This document shows positions 58,360 to 64,000 of a DNA stretch of 64,000 nt, one piece after another (positions within the stretch are counted from its first letter, which is position 1; every line of letters starts with the position of its first letter). The position numbers and the translations under genes were made by a program. Source of the stretch: Capsicum annuum (Eukaryota; Streptophyta; Magnoliopsida; Solanales; Solanaceae); the NCBI RefSeq assembly GCF_002878395.1, contig NW_025861612.1, forward strand, positions 93,123-157,122. Reading direction: 5' to 3'. The notes beneath the pieces were generated by a model. That model was not told the origin of the DNA, did no database searches, and worked only from the letters and a program-made list of their open reading frames with translations.

Positions 58360-58544
58360 ATAGTGGCGGAGCCAAGATTTTCATTGAGAGGATTCAAAAG
58401 TAAATACACGAACTAGTCAAAGGGGTTCAACATCTGTTATATATACATAAAAAATATTTTAACCATGTAACAATAATATAAAAACAGTATAATTTTTTAT
58501 CGAAGAGGTTCAGATGAAACCCCTAGAGCAAAGATAGCGCCACT
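58360..58544. mobile_element. 185-bp TGGCGGAGCC element with perfect 8-bp target duplications
   Basis: AGTGGCGGAGCC at the left and GCGCCACT at the right form short inverted ends, and GGTCAGCA occurs on both sides (58352-58359 and 58545-58552). The interior ('aaggggttcaacatctgtta', 'tatacataaaaaatatttta') is typical of a repeat very common in Solanaceae. An 8-bp duplication suggests a hAT-type MITE; a SINE is the alternative. A reversed end of the same family is at 11073. Confidence 0.75.
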
Positions 58545-58552
58545 GGTCAGCA

Positions 58553-59835
58553 CCATGACTATGCCCGAACCATGTTCTATTACTCAGTTAACCTCAGTAT
58601 ACCAACTGAAATTGTGCCTCTTGATACCTTGCCATTGCAACACTTCCCTCCATATGCAGCCAGACACCTGAGAAAAATTGGCAAGACTACCCACTTCCAA
58701 AACTATTTTGCCATTTACCCACTAAAATTATTTTTGATTTAATTTTTAGGGTTAGGGTATAAAAACTTGGAAAAAGTTAAAAAAGTGGGGCCCACAGGTG
58801 GACCAAGGGACCATTTCACCACTTTTAGAACTTTGCAAATTTAATATACTACACTAACACCCTACACTTATTCCAATATCCAAAAAAAAACTCCTCTCTC
58901 TCTCCTCTTCAATTCTCTCAACTCCCGCTTAAGAAACCTTCATCCCAAAATTGCCATTTTCGTTTCTTCTGCTTCTCCAGCAGCTAAGGGGTCGTTATTG
59001 CATTGTAAGGTTAGTTAAAATCAAGCTGCGGTCATTTATAGATCCATTTAAATGGGTTTCTTTGCTAATCGATTCGTAGTGATGTAGGAAATTTATTTAT
59101 TTTTTCAAATTTGGTTGATTAAGGAGTTTTGGTTTAGTTCCGATTTTGTTTAGCAAAAAAGTGTTGAATAGTAGGATAATCATTATTTGAAGAGTTATTT
59201 TGGCATTTTGATTCAAAAAGCGATCTGTTCTGTTCGTAGACCCGTGGTCTATGAAATCGACCCGTGGTCTATGAAATCAGAATGCCCTAGATTGAAATCA
59301 ATTTTTAGGCGTATGAAATTCTTTTAAAATATGATTGCTGAAATAGTGAAAATTGAAAGATTAATAGCTAATTAGTTTGATTAGGAGCACTAGTATGATT
59401 TTTAGAAATTGTTGTATTTTGATACTGCATGATGGATTTTGGTCCAGTTATTAAAGTATGTAGTGAACTGTTTGATGGTGGAAGAGTTATTTTGGCATTT
59501 TGATTCGAACAGTGACCTGTTTCTATCCATAGACCTGTGGTCTATGAAATGAGAATGCCCTAGATTGAAATCAATTTTACACGTATGAAATTCATTTAAA
59601 ATATGATGGCTGAAATAGTGAAAATTAAAACATTAATAGCTAATTAGTTTGATTAGGTGCACTAGTTTAATTTTGATACTGCATATTGGATTTTGATGGG
59701 GTATTTCTTAATTTTTTAAGGGGGGAGGCGGGGGAGGGGGGATTCATTTGAGCATTGAGTTATTTCTGTTGATAGACTTATGGTCTATGAACTGAAAATG
59801 GGATATTTATTCTGCAGGTGTAGATTGTATTGAAA
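58553..59835 (+). other. Upstream region and probable 5' UTR/intron of the DUF1985 gene
   Basis: A CT-rich leader-like stretch at 58895-58985 resembles a plant 5' UTR. A donor-like 'aaggttagt' near 59008 and acceptor 'ttctgcag' ending at 59818 would frame an intron that contains a ~200-bp direct duplication. The start codon follows 17 bases after the acceptor. The exon structure is inference. Confidence 0.4.
59195..59675. repeat. ~200-bp direct duplication in the putative 5' intron
   Basis: 59200-59400 recurs at 59490-59675, both with 'ttattttggcattttgattc', 'gaatgccctagattgaaatc' and 'aatagctaattagtttgatt'. In the first copy 'cgacccgtggtctatgaaat' is itself doubled. A third trace is 'agacttatggtctatgaact' near 59775. 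Confidence 0.85.
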
Positions 59836-62193
59836 ATGGGTAAAAAATACATCTTTTCTAAATGCAAAGCCAGTACCGTTTCTAATACTACTGTTAGCAA
59901 TAGAAAAAGAAAAGCTGAGGCAATTGGAAATGTCTCAAAAAGAAAGAAAAATAAAGAGTTGGTGTTCGAATCAGATTCGGAGTTAACAGAGATAAGCGAC
60001 TACATCGATTCCAGTGAAGATGTTGCCAAGCACAGTGCAAGTGGTGACAGTGAAGAGAGTGAAGATAGTGAAAGAAACAATGTTGATGGGGATAATGATC
60101 CCTTGTTCGTGCCATCTCTTTCAAGGTTCATTTCCATTGAGCGGTATGGCCTTTGAATGATAATGAACGAGGTCGAATCTTTCCCAACAAAGATATCGGT
60201 CAGATCAAGAATGATTGCTTATCGAGATTTCCAGCAAGTTCTTGTCGACCAAGAGTTGAAGAAAAGATTCAAGCATTCTTGTTTTGGACACCTGAGAAAC
60301 TTGTCGGACCATCTGAAGTTCAATGGGCAGTTGGTTCATTATTTGCTGTTGCGATGTGTCAAGAACGATAAGATGTGTCACGAGATGTGGTTCTGCGTTA
60401 ACAACAAGCCTACATATTTTGGATTGAAAGAGTTTTGTTTGATCATGGGGCTGAACTGCTCATCATACCCCAGTGAATAAAAAATGAAGAGGGCGTTAGC
60501 AGAGAGGGGGAATTTTTGCTTTGAGGTGACAAAAAACAAAAACATTATGGCGGCCAACTTGCTACACCTGATCAAAAGTAATAAGCTGAATGAGGACCAG
60601 AAGTTTAAGTGTTGCTTACTGTGGTTCTTTCACATCATGTTGCTTGCAAAAGATTCGACGAAGGTTGTGGACACGAAACTGATTTGAATGGTCGATTCTT
60701 TGAGTTTCTTTGAGAATTATCCGTGGGGGAAAGAGACATTTCAACTGACCCTGGACTATCTAAAGAAGAAAAGTGACCTGAAGAAGCATAGGAAAGTATT
60801 TGGTGAGAAACAGAAGGCATCCTATGCTCTATTCGGATTTCCCTGAGCATTCATGGTATCTACCATAATGAGATTATCGTAGATTCTTGTTTTATTTATA
60901 CTATGTCATAGACTCTGAGTTCTTTTTTCACTGATGTACTGCTTACAGGTTTGGATCTACGAGGCTTTTCGTCATCTTAGAAAATTTGCTAAAAAATCAA
61001 TGGATGAGCCCTTTCCTATTCCCCGCATCCTCAGATGGCACACTACAAAAAGTGACCAGATAATCAAGGGCGACCCATTCAAGTACAAAGGAAAAATTAC
61101 CGAGGTATGAACTCATTTTTTATTATGCAATAATAATACTACTGTTGTATCGAATGTTATATAATTGTTAATTGATATTTTATAGAACGTGCACCCATAC
61201 ATCATCCCTACTCTCCGTGAGGCGAAGATGGATTACATGATTTCCTTTGAGCCATATACGGATGAGGTGAAGAATAACGACCTCTATCGCTTAAAGAAAG
61301 AGTTAGAAGGGGTGACTGTACTTATTTCAAATGAGGACAGTGATGATGACGGGGATTTGGTCAGTATCCCCGTTGAAGTATACGTTGGTGATGATGATAC
61401 TCTGAGTACCTCCAAAGATTCAGTGGGCACCTCATCCCCGGGATCTTTATAAGAGTGTTTCTGCGCTCGAGGAAGCGGTGTTAGATATTGCTGCCTATAT
61501 TAGAGAGAAAAGACTAAAGAAAAAGGAACAAGATAAGCGACAACACGAGCAAGGTAACTTCATTCAATCAATAATTGATGTTGTTAATGAATTCTCTGCT
61601 TTAAATATTAGCAACACTTTGTAATATGATAATATAGTGAATGTGGACCTTCGTGAATCGGAGAGGAATGAAGAAGGAGAAAAAAGGAGCAAAATGGATG
61701 AGTTGGCCTCTGTTGTAGCAGGAGAGGAAAAATAAGAAGAAAAGAAGGATGAAGAAGAAAATATGTGCCAAGAAGAAAGTCCAAAAGAAGAAGCTGTATC
61801 AGAAGCTGAAAAAAGAAGCAGCAGTAGATATTGAGAAAAGGGGAGAAAAAGGTGAAGAAGCACCAGCTGAAAAAAAGTCCAAAGGAAGCAGCTACAGAAG
61901 CAGAAGAAGAACCTGAAAAAGAAACAGTAGCAGATATTGAGAAAAAAAGAGAAGAAAGTGAAGAAGCACCAGTCGAAGAAGTACCAGCTGCTGCAGATAC
62001 TGAAATAGAAGGAGAAGAAGGCGAGCATGAAGAAGCAGCCGAAACTTCTGAGAAAAAAGGAGCTGAAGCTGATCAAAAAGATTTGGTCATGGATATCGTA
62101 GGTGAAATCAATAGTAACATTTGTGTTGATGAGGAACAAGAAAAAAGACATTTGAATGCTAATATTGTTAATGTGTTGTTGAATGATCGGTAG
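59836..62193 (+). pseudogene. DUF1985-domain protein gene with nonsense codons
   Basis: From ATG 59836 one frame runs to 60855: a basic/acidic N-terminus (RKRKAEAIG, SGDSEESEDSERN) and then a DUF1985-type domain (KRFKHSCFGHLRNL, FNGQLVHYLLLR, MWFCVNNKPTYFGLKEFCLIMGL, YALFGFP). The frame is never shifted but has stops at 60154, 60478, 60685 and 60844. Exon 2 is 60949-61104 and exon 3 starts at 61186, both with GT/AG sites and phase 0. A frame change near 61435 is followed by a Glu/Lys-rich tail to 62193. DUF1985 proteins in plants often carry a C-terminal Ulp1-like protease and are linked with Mutator-like elements; that protease is absent here. Confidence 0.65.
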
Positions 62194-62510
62194 TTAGGAT
62201 CGAACAAATATTTTTTTATTAGAAACATTGTTTTATTTTATGGTAGTAGTTACAATTCTGCACTGAATCTGTCTCTATCAAACTGATTAGTGGCATTGCC
62301 ATTTGAATATGTAGGGTGTTGTCATAGTTGGTGCAGTGTATGGTTGATGTCATAGAATGCATACATAATCTTTCGTATACTTCTTGCATGGTCCATCATC
62401 ACCATGTTGGTCGGTTTTAAGTCAACGTGTTGTTTGATTGACCATGATTCTATCAAAAATAGTATTAACATTATAAAAAAAATAGAAGTATTATTATTTA
62501 TTCAATATCA
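62194..62510. other. No gene seen; gap between convergent genes
   Basis: AT-rich 3' flanks of the DUF1985 gene (plus) and GRF gene (minus). No repeat structure was recognised. Confidence 0.45.
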
Positions 62511-63058
62511 CTACATCCATGTTACACCTTTCCAAAGAACGAATACTAGCATTATAGCACATAACATCATTTTTAGGTCATTCTCCCTTTCTTCGTCCAA
62601 AATCCATTTTTGTTTTAGTTGATCCCTCTCTATTTTGGTGTCATGTAGCAACACTTTAAAGTGATCCCTCAGTTCTTCGAATTCTTTGAACAAAGTCATG
62701 AGAAAATCTTTATTTTTTTTTGCATTGTTGGAGCCTTTGTAGTAGATTAAATTTTGCCAAGCCTTGAAAATTTGATGTCTTGGGTCCCGGACTCAACGTT
62801 GATGGACTGATTGGAGGTGACAGCTCATCAAGCCATTTAAAAAATGAGCATGCGCCATTATCCTAGAAAAAATAATAATTACATAACGACTAACTTAACT
62901 TCATAAAAAAGACACACACCGCTTACTTTCGCAATTGCACAATTATAAAATTTGCGACTTGAATTTGAGTCCGTGCATGATGTCCTTAGGGCAACCGCAT
63001 TCCCACAATGACAAATTAGAGTATTTTTAGAATTGGATGTTTGAGAGGCTTGAGACAT
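62511..63058 (-). pseudogene. GRF-type zinc-finger protein gene, two exons, frame broken
   Basis: Minus-strand ATG at 63058 starts exon 1 (63058-62927, 44 codons). It holds LICHCGNAVALRTS, SSRKFYNCA, and ends at a GT donor. Exon 2 starts at 62862 after an AG, in phase, with DNGACSFFKWLDEL. The pattern C-x-CG---LRTS...N--R-FY-C...C-FF-W-DE is the GRF zinc finger, a single-stranded nucleic-acid-binding fold. Between about 62840 and 62770 the frame changes; the following frame reads AWQNLIYYKGSNN and then a coiled-coil (FEELRDHFKVLL, IERDQLKQKW) and a hydrophobic C-terminus (MLCAIMLVFVLW), stop at 62511. Small GRF/coiled-coil/TM proteins are abundant in plants. The frame change could be an unseen intron instead of damage. 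Confidence 0.65.
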
Positions 63059-63319
63059 TGTAGAATTTTTAAAAATAAAACAAAGCGAATGAAATAAAAC
63101 AATGAGGGATGACTGACCTTATATATGAAGTAAAAATGAAGTGTTGACACTGATGGATTATAAAAGTAGTCGTTTATTACCATTGGAGCAGTAATTTTAT
63201 TTTTTGAAGTGATGATGACACTTAATAGATCGTCGTAGATCATGGCTTATGTCAGTCATCGATTAGACTGGTCAACCGTAGACTTACACCTTTAGATATG
63301 CATCGATTAATATCCTAAG
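63059..63319. other. No gene seen; upstream of the GRF gene
   Basis: AT-rich, possibly the GRF promoter region on the minus strand; no clear TATA position can be chosen. Confidence 0.35.
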
Positions 63320-63928
63320 TATGCGTAGACCACGTTGATCGATGTGTACTGCTATAGACCGTCACTTGGATGTAGTTAAAAAATGTATAAATAAATTAAA
63401 AATAAATATAGTGTTGATTTCTACGCATGTGAGTGAGTGTAAACAAGACACACAATCATATTAGAACTTGTACAATGTGAATTTAAGAGTGTGTGGATTG
63501 GTAGTGGTTGAATGTTCAATATGTTAAGAGTAGTGTTTGTCAAAGCACAAGTATGTATTAAGGATATATATTGTATTGAGGATAATGATTGTTCAACCAC
63601 TATCCATTCCACACACTATTTTGATTTAGGGGTGGTGATGGAAGGAGTATGTGGAATGTGTAGTCATCAAATACAATATATATCCTTAATATATATTTGT
63701 GCTTTGAGAAATATTACTCTTAGCACATTGAACATTCAACCAGTACCCATCCACACACTCCTTAATTTTCTTTGTACAAGCTCTAATATGATTGTGTGTC
63801 TTGTTTAAACTCACTCACATGTGTAGAAATCAACACTACATTTATTTTTAATTTATTTATTTATTTTTTTAACTACATCCAAGTGATCGTCTATGGCAAT
63901 GCACATCAATTAACGTGGTCTACGCATA
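63320..63928. repeat. Long imperfect inverted repeat (~258-bp arms, ~92-bp loop)
   Basis: The left arm 63320-63577 begins 'tatgcgtagaccacgttgat'. The right arm 63670-63928 ends with its complement ('aacgtggtctacgcata'). Matching landmarks along both arms include 'gtagttaaaaaa', 'gtgttgatttctac', 'acaagacacacaatcatatt' and 'ggatatatattgtatt'. The loop has a smaller imperfect dyad. No protein frame is convincing. A fold-back transposon, a MITE, or a precursor of small RNAs are all possible. Confidence 0.85.
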
Positions 63929-64000
63929 TATTCATTAATTATTTTATCCTGTAGTAATTGCAGAGTTACAAATTTCTGTATAATAATTTATCCTATCTGT
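63929..64000. other. No feature seen at the right window end
   Basis: AT-rich sequence after the inverted repeat; too short to interpret. Confidence 0.4.

Noticed and set aside
61564..62151. 195-codon Phe/Ser/Cys-rich minus-strand frame
   Set aside because: Exact shadow of the Glu/Lys-rich coding tail of the DUF1985 gene on the plus strand.
63421..63808. Similar peptides on opposite strands (QYISLIHTCAL and QYISLIYICAL)
   Set aside because: The similarity is a consequence of the inverted repeat, not two related genes.

Overview
The window looks like AT-rich nuclear DNA from a flowering plant, most likely Solanaceae. The evidence is CACTA (En/Spm) transposons, long-LTR Gypsy-type terminal repeats ending in G-G-(G/C)-GTTACA, a caulimovirid integrant whose CP-MP order resembles the cavemovirus/solendovirus lineage, a short TGGCGGAGCC repeat, and S-protein-homolog gene fragments. 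The species cannot be fixed from sequence alone. No intact host gene was found; nearly everything recognisable is a mobile element, a pseudogene or a repeat. A run of exactly 100 N (18822-18921) marks an assembly gap.

Layout. 1-1248 is the 3' part of a long LTR. 1249-3420 is mostly featureless, with two short Tourist-like MITEs. 3421-8058 is a tandem array of four ~1.2-kb units, each built from ~300-bp sub-repeats. 8059-11839 holds only scraps of repeats. 11843-22579 is a complete-ended 10.7-kb CACTA element with AAT target duplications, palindromic subterminal repeats, an internal 76-bp minisatellite, a ~3-kb LTR nested in that minisatellite, and a decayed, internally deleted transposase.

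23189-33738 is a minus-strand LTR split by a ~7.7-kb endogenous pararetrovirus (23439-31165). The viral copy appears to be one circularly permuted genome opened inside the reverse transcriptase gene, so the two halves of RT lie at opposite ends. Reading the minus strand one meets RT/RNase H (3' part), a coiled-coil ORF, duplicated small ORFs, a promoter-like site and tRNA-Met primer site, coat protein, movement protein, two protease-like modules and the RT 5' part. All long frames are broken. 33739-36425 is decayed internal sequence of the host LTR element.

36659-47671 is a second, better preserved CACTA element with two genes: a TNP2-type transposase (39373-43108) and a Transposase_24/TNPA-like gene (43411-46980). 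An intron of the second gene carries ~190-bp tandem repeats and a LINE RNase H fragment. 48171-49550 is a non-autonomous inverted-repeat element with a C-rich core. 49854-54240 is a cluster of S1/SPH-type secreted-protein pseudogenes: two full-length copies, each with a single visible lesion, followed by several C-terminal fragments, one spacer holding a Tourist-type MITE. 55602-56808 is a complete TRIM-like miniature LTR retrotransposon with primer site, polypurine tract and near-perfect 5-bp target duplication. 58360-58544 is a 185-bp element with perfect 8-bp target duplications.

The right end carries a DUF1985-type gene (59836-62193) with several nonsense codons but splice sites and one frame preserved over its first 1.6 kb, a convergent GRF-zinc-finger gene on the minus strand (62511-63058), and a ~610-bp inverted repeat (63320-63928) that could form a long RNA hairpin. 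The DUF1985 and GRF types are commonly seen in plant transposon-associated gene families.
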